From Axinella damicornis (Eukaryota; Porifera; Demospongiae; Axinellida; Axinellidae), in contig OZ007505.1 in NCBI GenBank assembly GCA_963931865.1, positions 12,247,101 to 12,311,100 of the forward strand: a stretch of DNA of 64,000 nt. Direction: 5' to 3'. Both the position numbers and the translations under genes were made by a program. This document shows, one piece after another, positions 11,401-23,456 of this stretch. Position 1 is the first letter of the stretch. Each line of letters starts with the position of its first letter. The notes under the pieces were generated by a model, which saw only the letters and a program-made list of their open reading frames with translations, ran no database searches and was not told the origin of the DNA.

Positions 11401-12640
11401 GAAACTCGAAAGGGCCGCTAGCCGCATCAAAGAGAGAAGCCCCCCTTGTTTATTCCGGTTGCCGCCATGGGAAAACGTAAACAGATGAATAACTCTAAAT
11501 AACCGTATGCAAGTGACGTCATCTCATTAATTATTCATGAGCAAAATTGCGCGATTTCGCCGATGCCGTGCTTCCTACCTTAAACATGCAAGTGCACCAG
11601 TATAGGACAGTTCCATTCATGCAATTGTTGATAATTATTATACATGTAAACACCTCTGAGGGCGTATATTGATGTGCATGCATGCACCCCTTCTGAGCAG
11701 CACCTGTCGTGATGTCTACTGTGGCCAGTACTGTGGATGACCAAGAGATACAATCATTGAAATGTCACCTGCTGTTTCCATAGCAACACAATATACAGAG
11801 CAGCCAGAGGTTGTGAAGGTGCTACAAAGAATAAATTATGTCCCTAGAGTGCAATTCACTGTTATTAGTTTCGTTCCTATAGACCACTATATAATCTGCG
11901 CTGGGGTTGGGTTGGTCTGGGACCAAGACTACAGTCTTCTATAAGGGGGAATTTCTGCCGACTTGCTGTTGACAAAAAAAAAATTGCACCATGCCATACT
12001 TTCTGTACAAAAAGAACACGATTGAAGTAAAATCATCAAACCAATATACACAAATGCAATTAGGTCAACAGTTATGTGTACTATAACATCCCTCACACTA
12101 GATGTCTGCACAAGCACCTGGAGGGGAAGAGGTTGGTCTTTATGTCATGTGAGTGAGCACCACCACTACTATATAGGACCGTTTCCTCTGATGTAAAATC
12201 CCGTGTACTACATATTGGATTGCCGTGAGGAGTTATGACCCAGGGACATTTGCCACAGAGAATGTATTAGGGGAAATGGACAAACTTCACTGGTATGTAA
12301 CTCTGGAACAACCAGCTAATGCACTCAATCGTCAACTATCATCTAAACATCAGTGAAAATCATGGCAACCCAGTGATGCCAATTAATCAGTACACAGGAG
12401 GTACATCAGGTGGGAATTGGTCAGAGGACACGGGGGATGATATAAATTCAGGTGTTTTGCCCTTTGTAGAGAAGGTGTCCTCTTCTTGGAGGTTCAATTA
12501 GACCTCTCTACAAAGGACAATTTTCAAGGTCAAAATAATTGAATACATTGTGTCAGGGTCCATTGTCGGAGGTTTCTGTACATGTACCAGAGTATGTATA
12601 GCGGTCCTATGGCATTAGTTGGAATACACGTGCAATCTGT
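11401..12640. other. No gene recognised; one MITE end
   Basis: A segment ending GGTCTGGGACCAAGACTA at 11931 matches the right terminus of the element at 59561-59671 and is probably a MITE remnant. A short imperfect hairpin lies at about 12458-12518 (CCTTTGTAGAGA with TCTCTACAAAGG). Nothing else was recognised. Confidence 0.5.
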
Positions 12641-12642
12641 GC

Positions 12643-13198
12643 AGACCAGTATGAATGTGGGTAATGTAAAGTAGAAGGCAACGGTTGTCATGGTAGCAAT
12701 CCACAGCCGGAAGCTAGTAACTAGTGGTAGGTGCAAGGTAGCAATTAGTGCTACATGGACAATGTAATCATACAGAGCTGTGAGGTGAAATTGATTTACC
12801 TAACCAGCCCTCATTTCGAAACTCGCTCAGTAGATACTGCCAGGTGAGTTCTAGATGGACAGCATTGGGTCTTCTTCATTCGTGAAGCATTTCAATGGAT
12901 CCTCAGGAATGCTGGTGGAAAATTCTGTGCATTGCAGGTGTGTTCATGGGCTGCTACGGCAGCCTCATCACTCATGTGAGATTACTGTCCCAGTTTCTCC
13001 CATTCAATATTGCAAGCAAGAGAGAGGCCTGTTGGAAAGAGTGTTCCATTATCGTTAAAGAACAGTTGCAACCATGTAAAAGGCGACAGTGCTCCCGGCA
13101 TGAGTGACTAGCCGGTATGAGTGTAATGTGGGTAATGTAAAGTAGAAGGCAATAGTTGTCATGGTAGCAATCCACAGACGGAAGCTAGCCACTACCGG
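12643..13198. repeat. Two-copy direct repeat, ~75 bp
   Basis: The segment GGGTAATGTAAAGTAGAAGG, then GTTGTCATGGTAGCAATCC and GGAAGCTAG, occurs at about 12655-12720 and 13130-13190, roughly 470 bp apart. The sequence between has short open frames without recognisable features. Confidence 0.7.
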
Positions 13199-13575
13199 CT
13201 GAATTGGACCCGCGCGGGTACCTCACTAATGCATCGTGACTTCGAAATACTGTGCAAATCAGCGCGAGACTAAACTGTTCTCTGACTTCCCTGCACGAAG
13301 CAATGCTGCAATGGCTACACAGGTCATGTGTATAGACTGTATACAACAAGTGGACCCATGCTGGGAGGCCATGTTCCTAGTGTACCTCGGCAACTGCGTG
13401 AAATACAGGGAGTGGACGCCGGGCCACGCCAGGCAGGTTTGCTAGCTGGTCACACAATTTTAAGCTGTGTTCATGCTTTAAAAGTTGCTGTCAGGACTCA
13501 GTTGTTGCGTAAAATTTGATTACCAAAACGACGTATAATACTAAAACCACGCATAGTATGTCATCATGCACGTGA

Positions 13576-13653
13576 TGACATCTTCCAGGCTCTCTCCCGG
13601 TTTTATGTACAGTATGCGACAAAATGCAAAGCTAGGCTGAGAATGAGGCTAGT
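13576..13653. mobile_element. Remnant of a TAGCCTCG-family MITE
   Basis: CCAGGCTCTCTCCCGG and, after GTACAGTATGCGACAAAA, AGGCTGAGAATGAGGCTA mirror the hairpin core and right terminus of the family, for example 51703-51794. The left terminus is missing or decayed. A palindromic patch (ATGTCATCATGCACGTGATG) sits just upstream. Confidence 0.55.
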
Positions 13654-13728
13654 GCTATGTGGGTAGTGTGGTGTGGGATATAAAGCAAGCTAGGGTTGAT
13701 TAATCACACATGAACGAACACACACCTG

Positions 13729-13805
13729 CACACACACACACACACACACACACCCTTTGTCTCCTCACGTTGTAGTTGTCCAGCTGTGGCCTCACAGTGT
13801 CAATG

Positions 13806-13849
<44 letters not shown>
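13729..13849. repeat. Paired (CA)n and (GT)n microsatellites
   Basis: A (CA)n run at 13729-13753 is followed about 55 bp later by a (GT)n run at 13808-13849 on the same strand. The two are complementary and could fold into one hairpin. Confidence 0.85.
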
Positions 13850-13850
<1 letters not shown>

Positions 13851-16800
13851 TATGTGCCCAAGAGTACAGCACAGGGGGTATGATGTAACTCATCCCCTGT
13901 GAAAAGTACCAGCAGAGAAGGTAAAAAGTCAAACATTCCACTGGCATGGATGGTTATATCAAGAGTTCAAGATACCATGAATGCACATATATAGCTGCTG
14001 CTAAGGCAGAGTACTTGTGCTGGTATATAACTTAATTGAGGTACTTCACATAAGTGCCTTGTGTACAGTGGTAAGTAGGTGCAAACACTGCTTGCAGATG
14101 CTTATGACAGCTATCTAAGTGATTGCACAATGTGTACTCATCTGTCAACAGAGTATTGGCTCTGCAATTTTTTCAGCTGAAAATTATGTCACTGCGTCGC
14201 TAATGAAACGAGTGGTGCATTATTCACCTTACGACAACCAGCTTACCAAGGATACCAACCCTTCAGGGTAGGTATGAGCATGTGGAAACTAATACATCAA
14301 CAGTCTGGTTTGGAATCGGGTTGACAGATGACTGCTAAGCTGCTTAAATATGTACCCTACAGCTCTGAAACGGTTGTAAAGCTCTCATCTCATTGGTTTA
14401 GGCAGCCAATGGCATTAAGTTTCAAAAACCACTATGGGATAGAGCCATGTATGTACCTTAAATCAGTGTTTGAGAGCAACTTCAATTCTTGCCCTGTACC
14501 AGCAGCCATCTTCGGTGAATTGTGTGCAGCAGAAGTCCCCCACACCAGGTGGTGTAAGTAGCCCTCCATGGTCACACTGCTCCACCAGGCCATCATAAGG
14601 AGCCCGGCCTAAGTGAAAGGGGATACAAAATTCAGATAGTGTCAGTACACGCCCACATAGCAGTGCATGGGCGCCTGTAACTTCTGCTGAAGGCAGCTGA
14701 GGCTGGAGTAAGCTGTGGCGATTGCTTCAATGCTGAACCTTGGGAAAGGTGCTATCAGAATGGACACTATGACCAACTGACAAGAGTAGGTGGTAGTACC
14801 TACGTATGAGTATCATATTATACCATAGTGCCCATTGGTAGTACATCATACTGGGCACTTTCTCTAAGTGATCCTTTATACCAAACTCCACAAACTGCAC
14901 AACCTAGAGTGTTCTAAGGAGCCTTCAGGCATTAATTGACTATATTCATAAACACAGTCAAGACATTGCAATTATGCAAATTACAACATACATACAGTAC
15001 CTTACCTCCAAAACATTGACATCATTATATTGCCAAAAATGTGTGACATAACTACACTCAGCACTCCGTTTGCTTTGATCGCTATAGTACCTACGTTTGT
15101 TCCACTGGAAGGTTTGCCTGCATGGGTGCCCTCTGCACTAATAATTACACAGATCTGTCCCAGTTCATGTGGTCACGTCTCACACACCAACTTTAACCTG
15201 GTATTCATAGCACATCAGTGTGAGCTGATGTAGAGAGGGATCCAACATGTCCAAGTTCAACAAACTCTTGGGACACTCACTGCCAGTTGCAGTTGTCCTA
15301 CCGGGTATGGATAGGCCGACCAAAACACTACAGATTTCTGTTCACATTCTCTTGCACATGTTGACACGGCATAAATAGTAGCCTCATAGACTACAAGCCC
15401 AGGAAAAAGGCTACCGTTATTAGGCACATACGCCTAATAGTATATCTCCACAGGAAGAAAATATGCGCCTAATGAGATGCACTTGATTTTGAATGACATT
15501 CCTTGAATAGGAAGTGTGCTTCATTTGGAACCATAGCACTCTGTGCTGAAGTCTTCTTTCGATCCTACTCAACTGAGACGAGAGTCAAACCTGTGCCTAA
15601 CAGTGAACATGCACCTATAGGTGAGCTGCACCTAATAACGTGCGACTACGGTAGCAAACACTAAGGATGGTCTCCAAGCTGCCTGTGAAAGTTTGAAACA
15701 GACCAAACCAACTATTCAATGTCTTTGTCAATGTTTTCTATGGCTATAGTTGTGTATGTACTTTATGAGTTAACTCCACTTTGTTCGCACGTGACCACAC
15801 GAGTATAGCAGTGAAAAAAGCGTATCCAGTTGCAGAAGCACACTGCTGTTACATTGGAGAGAAAGTGAAGACAATGGCAAGTTTGAGACAGAAGACACAG
15901 GATTTTCGCAGGAGCATCCGCTCTGAGAACCCGTACAGTTTGGCAGTCCGTGCACTAGGTAGTTTAATGAAGGATCACCGTCGAAAGATTGGGACTGTCT
16001 TCCTCAACAACAAATAGAGTGTGCAACTTTACCGTGGCAGATGCAGCTATGAAGAGGAAAGGGGGAGGGTGGCTTTCAAGCCCTCAATCCCTTCCAGCGT
16101 CTGCACCGGGGAGAAAGCCGTCAGGGGTAGCACTGTACATGTCTGGCATGGGGATTGCTATGTTATAGGAAGCGGAGCGGAGCCACTCTTGTGTCAAGTG
16201 ACCCCTTCTGCACTACGCCCGACCCGAGTACTGAGGCCATGACAGGTCCAACCAAAACAGGAAATATCTCCCAACCAGTTCATCATTGGTAAAATCTTTC
16301 CAGAAATTCCAGCTAAACTGAGCGAAGATCTAAAAGGGGGACTTTGTGGACATGGCCGACCTGTTGACGGATAATACCGAGGCAAAGAGGCGCCGGGTGA
16401 CCAATGGCCAGGAGGGGTCCACCAGCAGACAGATTCCTACAAGGGCCAGCTGGAGAGAGGTGCCCGAATTCACTTTAGCGTTTCGGGAAGTACGCTTTTA
16501 CGTTTAACTCTGGGCATATATGATCTTTCGGATCTGGGAGTCCCGACAGCGCAATGGGGAAGGCTGGAGGGACTATGACTCCATGTTTAGCCAGCAGGCA
16601 GCCTCAGGTTGACCTGTAGTAGGCCAAAGTGAACAACTCCTTGTTCTCGGTCACTTTCAGGGAAGAGACTCCAGCAATTATTTAGCAATCTAAAATTGTC
16701 ATTCAGGGGGCCTGAAAACTCTCAAACAACTACATCTCCGGCCTCGGATTCTACATGTGATCCTAATAGCAATGTCCAATGGAACACTCTGAACATGGCC

Positions 16801-16919
16801 ACATTGACAGCAAAGTAGAGGTCACAAATAGTTAATTTCAACAAGTAGCTTCGCTCGCTTCGCTCGCTCAGTTACTTCCTCGTTCGCCTAGCGTGAGTAA
16901 TCTGGCGCCGGACAGCTCT
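13850..16919. other. No gene recognised
   Basis: There are several short open frames, for example 14328-14561 and 15847-16017 (starting MASLRQKTQDFRRS), but none has a family signature or convincing exon borders. The stretch is otherwise unique-looking sequence. Near 16850 a short run of CTTCGCTCG repeats was noted. Confidence 0.4.
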
Positions 16920-17318
16920 CTGTGCAGAGCTGCTGCTCCCCGATAGCGTCCGCTTGTCCCCTCATTGCGTCAGCTTCAGCTGCTGCTCGCCGCTTGCGTC
17001 CGCTTCGAATCAGCTGCTGCTCCCTGGCCCGATTGCATCAGCTTCATCTGCTGCTTCCCGTTTGCATCCGCTTCAGCTGCTGCTCCCGATCGCGTCCGCT
17101 TCGGCTGCTGCTCCGCGATTGCGTCCGCTTCGACTGCTGCTCCCCGCATCCGCTTGCAGCCCCAGTTGGATTCCAGCCCGAACATTCTTCGCGGAGTTCG
17201 AGGTTCAGTAAATAAATTAAAGTACGAAGGTCGCGCGTCACTATATATAGTCCCGCCCCACGAACATCCCACTTCCGTCACTCACAGACAGACACACACA
17301 CACACGTTAAAATCTTAA
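16920..17318. repeat. Dispersed repeat, copy 2 (CAGCTGCTGC family)
   Basis: Seven or so imperfect ~35-bp units with GCGTCCGCTTCAGCTGCTGC are followed by AGTCCCGCCCC, AACATCCCACTTCCGTCACT, a short CA run and TTAAAATCTTAAT. Block order matches 3838-4150. Overlapping Ser/Cys/Leu-rich frames on + and Gln/Arg-rich frames on - come from the repeat. Confidence 0.7.
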
Positions 17319-17544
17319 TGTATTGATACATGTACAAATAATATTCTGTAGGTTCATCAAACACTGTAGTCACTCACACCAGTACTCTCAGTCTACTTCC
17401 AGTATGTCCTCTCAGTCTGCCCCCACTCTTGAGAACGATATTGGGAAACTCGTGCGGTCACACACCGACTTGCATCAACTTAGCCGAGAAAACAAGCATC
17501 GTGTCTTGACCACAGAGCCTGCATGATTCTGATCAGTCATCTGA

Positions 17545-17546
<2 letters not shown>

Positions 17547-17606
<60 letters not shown>
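17547..17606. repeat. (GT)n microsatellite
   Basis: An uninterrupted (GT)n run of about 30 units is followed by decayed GT-rich sequence to ~17710. Confidence 0.95.
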
Positions 17607-17608
<2 letters not shown>

Positions 17609-17769
17609 CATGTATGTGTGTAGTGTGTGTTTATGCAAGTGTGTGTATAATGTGGGGTGATGGTTTGTGGTGTAGAGTGTGTGCATGTGATTGTTTATGT
17701 GTGAGTGTTCATTCGTGTGTGGTGAATAGCGCACAAGTCTATATATGATTAGCTACAGCTAGCACAGAG

Positions 17770-20325
17770 GGAGAACAATACTTTTATTACACTCCTGGTA
17801 GGGGAAAAAAATTTAATTGATGTTTGAGAACTTAGGATTGACCTACAAACTTTCTGACTACACAGCCATGATCATTACAATGCACTGACCAGAACGTAAA
17901 ACGTTGGTGCTGAAACTCACCTTGGTGGTGGAGGTATGAGTGCCTTTGTCTTGCCATCGGCTGCCATTGCTCAGTGCTCTCTTCAACTTCCGTTGGCAGT
18001 ACAGCTCTTAGGAAAGGCACACGAAGATGATAGCTGTGATTCACAGACGCTTACACACCGAAACTCACCATGCTGGCAAAGTTGATAGCGCTGTAACGAT
18101 CCTTTGTCTTCCCTTTGGCTGCCATTGCTGACTCGATCTATCGACTGAGCATGGTCCTCATGTGACATGAGCGTTAATTGGAATGAGTTGCAATATACCT
18201 AGCTTGCGCTACAAGCGACTTGCAACTGGTTGCAACGTGGCTACCAGGAGTGCATTGGCCCCTCATTATAGGGAGGCTTGAAAATGTAAAGGCCATAAGG
18301 ATGCTGTCACACAGGTCCATTAGCTTGTACCTTCTTCCCGTGTGTGGCGAATCTGATCCTGGTGATAGCCCCTGTGCCAGGAGAGCACTGGATGGTGACT
18401 GGACGAGGGGTACTGAATCCCACATGGTCACTGACCCATCTAGCCAGCCAGTCAGGTCTGGGAGGGAGGAACGAGAGGAGGGGAAGAGAAGGGAGTGCAT
18501 AGGAGGAGAGGGGGGTGAGAGGGAAGACGGAGGCAGGGAAGAGGAGGGGCAAATGGGAGGAGGAAGGAGAGGGAGGAAAAGGGGAGGAGGTGAAGGAAGG
18601 GAGATGGGGAAGAGGGAGGAGGAGAGTGGAGGGAGTGGATAGGATAGGGAGGGGAGGAGAAGTGATACAATTACGATCATATCACTTGTGGTTCCCAGTA
18701 CACATTCTTAATGCAGACATCTGTAATCCAATGGGGACGTGAGCCATGTGTGAAATTGATCAATTCAGCACGCGGTTATCCACAGAAAGACAAAACACTT
18801 TGACAGCCTCACCAGAGCACTATGAAGGAAGTTAGCGAGAAGTTGCTAATTTGATGGCTTCACAAGGGAGACACTAGTCCAACAGGCTTCAATACATGGT
18901 TTATTTGCAGATAAGAAAATTTCCCACTACAATAATAATTATTTCTACAATTTTGAACTTCGCTCAACACGATTCAACCTTGCTTCCTGCGAGGCATCAT
19001 ACATGCATGTTCAACAATTCACTGATCATTACACTCCTGGCAGGGGAAAATTGTGCCGCCTAACATGAATATAATGATTGAGTACTTGGGATTGGCCTAC
19101 AAAGATTCTGACTACACCGCCACAATCACTAACCTGAATGTGAACGTTGGTGCTGAAACTCACCTTGGTGGTAGACATATGAGCACTGTTGCCTCGCTGT
19201 TGGCCGCCATTGCTCGAGTGCTCTCTTCGACATCCATTGGCAGTACAGCTCTTAGGAAAGGCACACGAAAACCACACTGCCGTAATCGCTGTCGCTTACA
19301 TGCCAAAACATGCCGTGCTTACCCTTTGGCCACCATTGCTGACTTGATCAAACTAGCTAGACTGTATGTACTGAGAATGGTCCTCATATGACATGTGTCT
19401 TAATTGGAATGAGCTGCGATACCTATAGCTTGTGCTACCAGTGAGTTGCAACCAGTTGCAACGCATAAAACTTTGGTGCTGTAACTCACCTCGGTGGTGG
19501 AGGTATGAGTGTTTTTGTCTCGCCTTTGGTTGTCATTGCTTGAGCACTTTCTTTGACTTCCGATGGCAGTACAGCTCTTAGGAAAGGCACACGAAGCTGA
19601 TAGCTGTCATTCACTGACACGTACTTAATTACATGCCGAAACTCACTGCCGAAATTGTAAGCGCTGTAACAATTTCTTTTTTCTTCCCTTTGGCTGCCAT
19701 TGCTGACTCGATCAACTGGGCACGGGCCTCACGTGACATGTGCGTTAATTGGAATAAGCTGCAAACACACCTAGCTTGTGCTAGCAGTGACTTGCAACCG
19801 GATGCAATGCAGCTTCCAGGAGTGCAGTTTCCCCTCGTTATAGTAGAGGCAAAAAGTAGCTTGAAAATGTAAAGGCCATAAAAATGCTGTCACACAAGTC
19901 CATTTGCTCGTACCTTGTTCTCTTGTGGGGTGACTGGACGAGGAGAGCACTGGATGGTGACTGGACGAGGGGTACTGAATTCCCACATGGTAACTGACCC
20001 ATCTAGCAAGCCAGTCAGGTCTGGGAGGGAGGAACGAGAGGAGGGGAAGAGAAGGGAGTGGATAGGAGGAGGAGAGGGAGGAGAGAAGAGGATGGGAGGG
20101 AGAAGGGAAGTGCGGAGGAAGGGATGGCAGAGGAGAGGAAGAAGGGGAAGGAGGTGAAGGTAGGGGGGCGGGGAAAGAGAGGGAAGAGAGGGAGTGGATA
20201 GGAGGAGGAGGGAGGGAGAAGTGAATCAATTAATTGTTGTTGTGATATGGCTCCCAGTACGCATTCTCAATGCAGACTTCTGTAATCCAATGGGGACGTG
20301 AGCCATGACTGTGTGAATTTGATCA
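17770..20325. repeat. Imperfect segmental triplication
   Basis: Copy A (~17770-18765), copy B (~19020-19455, shortened) and copy C (~19456-20325) share ordered blocks: ACTCCTGG near the start (A and B), GTTGGTGCTGAAACTCACC (TTTGGTGCTG in C), GGCAGTACAGCTCTTAGGAA, TTGGCTGCCATTGCTGA, and in A and C a long GGGA/GGAG-rich tract ending GTAATCCAATGGGGACGTGA. Identity is moderate, so the duplication is not recent. No coding frame is shared by all copies. It may be a decayed transposon array. Confidence 0.65.
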
Positions 20326-20540
20326 GGTATGTGTTGGTAGCATTGCTGTGATTGCAGTTAGTACCAGTAACTGGCACAAGGCGTAGTAGAGTTATGTTCG
20401 GCCTAGTTGCGAGTGCTATTCAGAGCACATTATAACAGTTGGCCATTGGCCATATTCTGGGCGAAGCGCTGATATGGCCGTCCACTGACTGTTCTGCGCT
20501 GACATATTGGCGGTCAATAATTGAATAAGCAGTGGGAAGC

Positions 20541-20689
20541 TAGCCTTGTTCCCAGGCCTACCCCGTTTTTTCTATTCTTCAGTTTCCGTTGACAATAATA
20601 CATGGATGCGGAAGGGCGGCGAAAAACGCGGAAGGCCTGGTATCATTCATCATGTGAGTGACGTCAGGTGGACGCAAGGGTGGACGTCC

Positions 20690-20720
<31 letters not shown>

Positions 20721-20863
20721 GGGGCCCAACCACAAATATGTATGTGCCCACGCACTTGCGGAGTGAGTTCGCAGGGCCAAAGCAGTGGCGTCTCAATCGT
20801 CTAGCGTAACGCAGCTGATCCCTCGGAGCTACCCAAAGGCCGGGGACGGTGAACTGAACCAGG
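20541..20863 (+). repeat. Left TIR of the RecQ/DUF6589 transposon
   Basis: It matches the reverse complement of 26972-27268 along its length by eye, apart from scattered substitutions and a 29-nt poly-G run (20691-20719) present only here. Its outer ~100 bp can itself fold, since CCAGGCCTACCCCG pairs with CGCGGAAGGCCTGG. Just inside lie CATGTGAGTGACGTCA (CRE core TGACGTCA) and GGACGCAAGGGTGGACG. Confidence 0.9.
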
Positions 20864-21221
20864 ACATACTGAACGGACTACGCAACCACCAAAGACGTGC
20901 AACCAACCAAGCCAACTCCCTTGTCAGCTGGCATGGACCACGCTAGTGCGGTGATTATGCCAACACGGGTAAGTCAATGGTATAGGTATTCTTCCTGTTA
21001 ACTAGTGTACAAAGTGGAGACCTGGCTACTGGGAATGTTTATAGCTGACACTCTATAGTCACTCAACGCAACAAATTACAGCAATTGTGATTGTTAATAA
21101 CAAATTTCATAACTACACGACACGTTCTTGTTTGTCACTGGCTAAGGCTGCAGCCGTTTCAAATCTGAGCGCGAGAATTCACCATTCTGTTTTTGAGTGC
21201 ATGTTGCTGTAGGGCTGAGTC

Positions 21222-23337
21222 ATGAGTACTCAGCTGTGTTCTACGTATACAGTGAACTGCCCACTTGCAGAGTTTACAGATGGCCTCTGTGATCTAGAGG
21301 GTGTGAGTTGCATAGCTTACTTGAAGGCCAGGGAAGCACTGACAAAGTACTTCAAGTTCGTAGACTTCCGACCCGGGCAACTTGCTGCTCTGATGCCAGT
21401 ACTCCATGGTAGGGATGTACTCGTAAAAATGGCAACAGGAGCAGGGAAATCCCTTTGTATAGATCTTGTTCCGTTGGTGATGGGACCACGTGCAGTTGGT
21501 GTGGTGGTTAGTCCACTCAACGGCTTGATGGATCAGCAGGTATGTAAATTTGCTAACCTAGTCAGCTTACTTGAGTTGACAATTAATCCTGGACGATCAA
21601 AACTTTCTATTCTAGGTACAACAAATGAACGATGTTGGAATACGTGCTTTAAGAGTTAATGGTAGCGAAAATTTTGCAGAGGCTATTGCGGGGCAGTTTC
21701 GATTTGGTATGTTAATGAGAGGATGGACTCATGCGTAGCATAATTATGGTAATAACCATGCGTGAATCATCACTTTAGTTCTAATGTCTCCGGAATCTGC
21801 TGTTTCCCTGCCTTGGAGGGGGATCTTCAGGAGTTTGTTCTTTGAGAAGAACCTGGCAGTAGTGGCTATTGATGAGGCCCACTGCATCTCCGAGTGGTAG
21901 GATTACTTCCAAGCCAATTGATATCGTTGTGTTAATCAGAGAATAATCTTATTCCTATAACTGAATTCTTCTAGGGGAAGTAATTTTCGGAGTGCATTTT
22001 CAAATCTCGGGGGATTGCGGGCATTGACCTCTACCCCTTTTATGGCGTTAACAGCATCTGCTCCACCTCAAATTGAGACAGCAATAGTTACCTCTCTCCA
22101 TCTCAATAAACCAGTAATTGTAACGCAACAACTGGATAGGCCGAACATGACTGCGAGCATGGGAATGAAGGTAAGTTTGTATGCAGTTGGATAGCTATGT
22201 CACTTGTAATGGTGTTGCATCCTTGTTTAAGCAGAGAGATCTGGGGGAATTAGTGCGTGTTATTGCTAGTGCAAATGACCTTGCTATGATTCCCAAAACA
22301 GTTATATTCTCCCAGACCAAAGATGAAGTACATAAAGTGCACAGTTTCCTGAGCTCGGTGACAACGCAAAAGCATTCCGTTATGATGTACCACGCCTCCC
22401 AGTCAGAGGAAACCAAATCGTTTATCCGGTTCACTTTCAAATCACCATCATCTGAACTGAGATGCCTTAGTGCTACACTTGCATTTGGGATGGTATGTGT
22501 GTGTTTGTGTGCAAGGCATATACCTTGTAAGGACTATACAATCATGTTAATTTACCGTCATTTTAATGTATAGGAGATGGATATTGCCGACATTGAGCTG
22601 GTTGTTGTGAATGGCCCTCCCGCAACCTTGTCCCAACTGTATCAGGTTTATAACTTGGTATAAGCACCATATTTATGTCATACTTGTTATGGTTAGGTTC
22701 CCTTTGCTTACAGATGTTTGGCAGGGCTGGGAGAAATGGAAATCCTGCACGTGCCCATCTGCTGTATACTAATAGGCAGCTACAACAAATTAAAGACCCA
22801 TCACCTTGTAAATTTGGTGGTGGTGAAAATAAGGAGAATTGCCGCTGCCGAGAACTTTTGACTGGCTTAGGTACCACTGAGTCACTGTCATCAAATGTAG
22901 CATGCTGTGACGTCTGTACTGGGGGCAAGGTACCCTCTGCCAGATTGAATATATTGGTACCAACTTCATTGAAACGTGCCAGAAAGTGAAAGCCTGTGCG
23001 TAGTGTGAACCAAAGCATGGTGCAATTGCTTACGGAAGGATTAGAGAAAGAGAAGGAGAAAATTCTTGAAGAATGCCTAGGATTCAGAATGCATGCTGGT
23101 AACTTTATCCTGTCTGGTGCTACAATTGAAGATCTATGTTTGAAGGCTCCTTTCATTGAATCCAAGGATGACTTGAAGGATATTGCGTTACTACGACCTG
23201 AATACCGTGACCAAGTTTTTAATGTGATATGGGATATTGTGTCATCAGCTCCTCCTCCTGAGAAGAAACAGAGGAAGCAGAAGCACCAGGTGTTTCAGTC
23301 TACATGTATCATGTATTGTATGTATTTCAGATGCTGA
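21222..23337 (+). CDS. RecQ-type SF2 DNA helicase of the transposon, spliced, one in-frame stop
   Basis: Exons with GT..AG borders were read at about 21222-21539, 21616-21706, 21779-21896, 21975-22170, 22235-22492, 22574-22645 and from 22714. Helicase motifs follow in order: FRPGQ, Walker A MATGAGKSL, VVVSPLNGLMDQQ, the RecQ-style DEAH box AIDEAHCISEW, ALTASAPP, VIFSQTKDEV and motif VI MFGRAGRNGNPARAHLLY. A RecQ zinc-binding pattern follows (CKF, CRCREL, CCDVC). An in-frame TGA at 22987-22989 interrupts the frame, which then continues in the same phase to 23337 with a charged helical tail; it is either a disabling mutation or hides an intron I did not resolve. The enzyme would unwind DNA 3'-5' in the nucleus, perhaps during excision or end processing. 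The exact start is uncertain. Confidence 0.85.
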
Positions 23338-23456
23338 TATAATTATGCATTCACATACAAAAACAAAAATATTCAGTTGGCCAGGTCTGTGTGTAAAGAA
23401 ATCAGGTATGGTACCATTCACAAGTTACAAAGGAAACGGCAGGACATGTAAGTGTG

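Noticed and set aside
16922..17215. Ser/Cys-rich frames with apparent repeats as a structural protein
   Set aside because: All three + frames are similarly open because of the ~35-bp unit array, so the repeat and not selection explains them.
18174..18680. Leu/Ser/Pro-rich frame as a membrane protein
   Set aside because: It is the complement of a GGGA/GGAG-rich tract within the triplicated segment and lacks any non-repetitive support.
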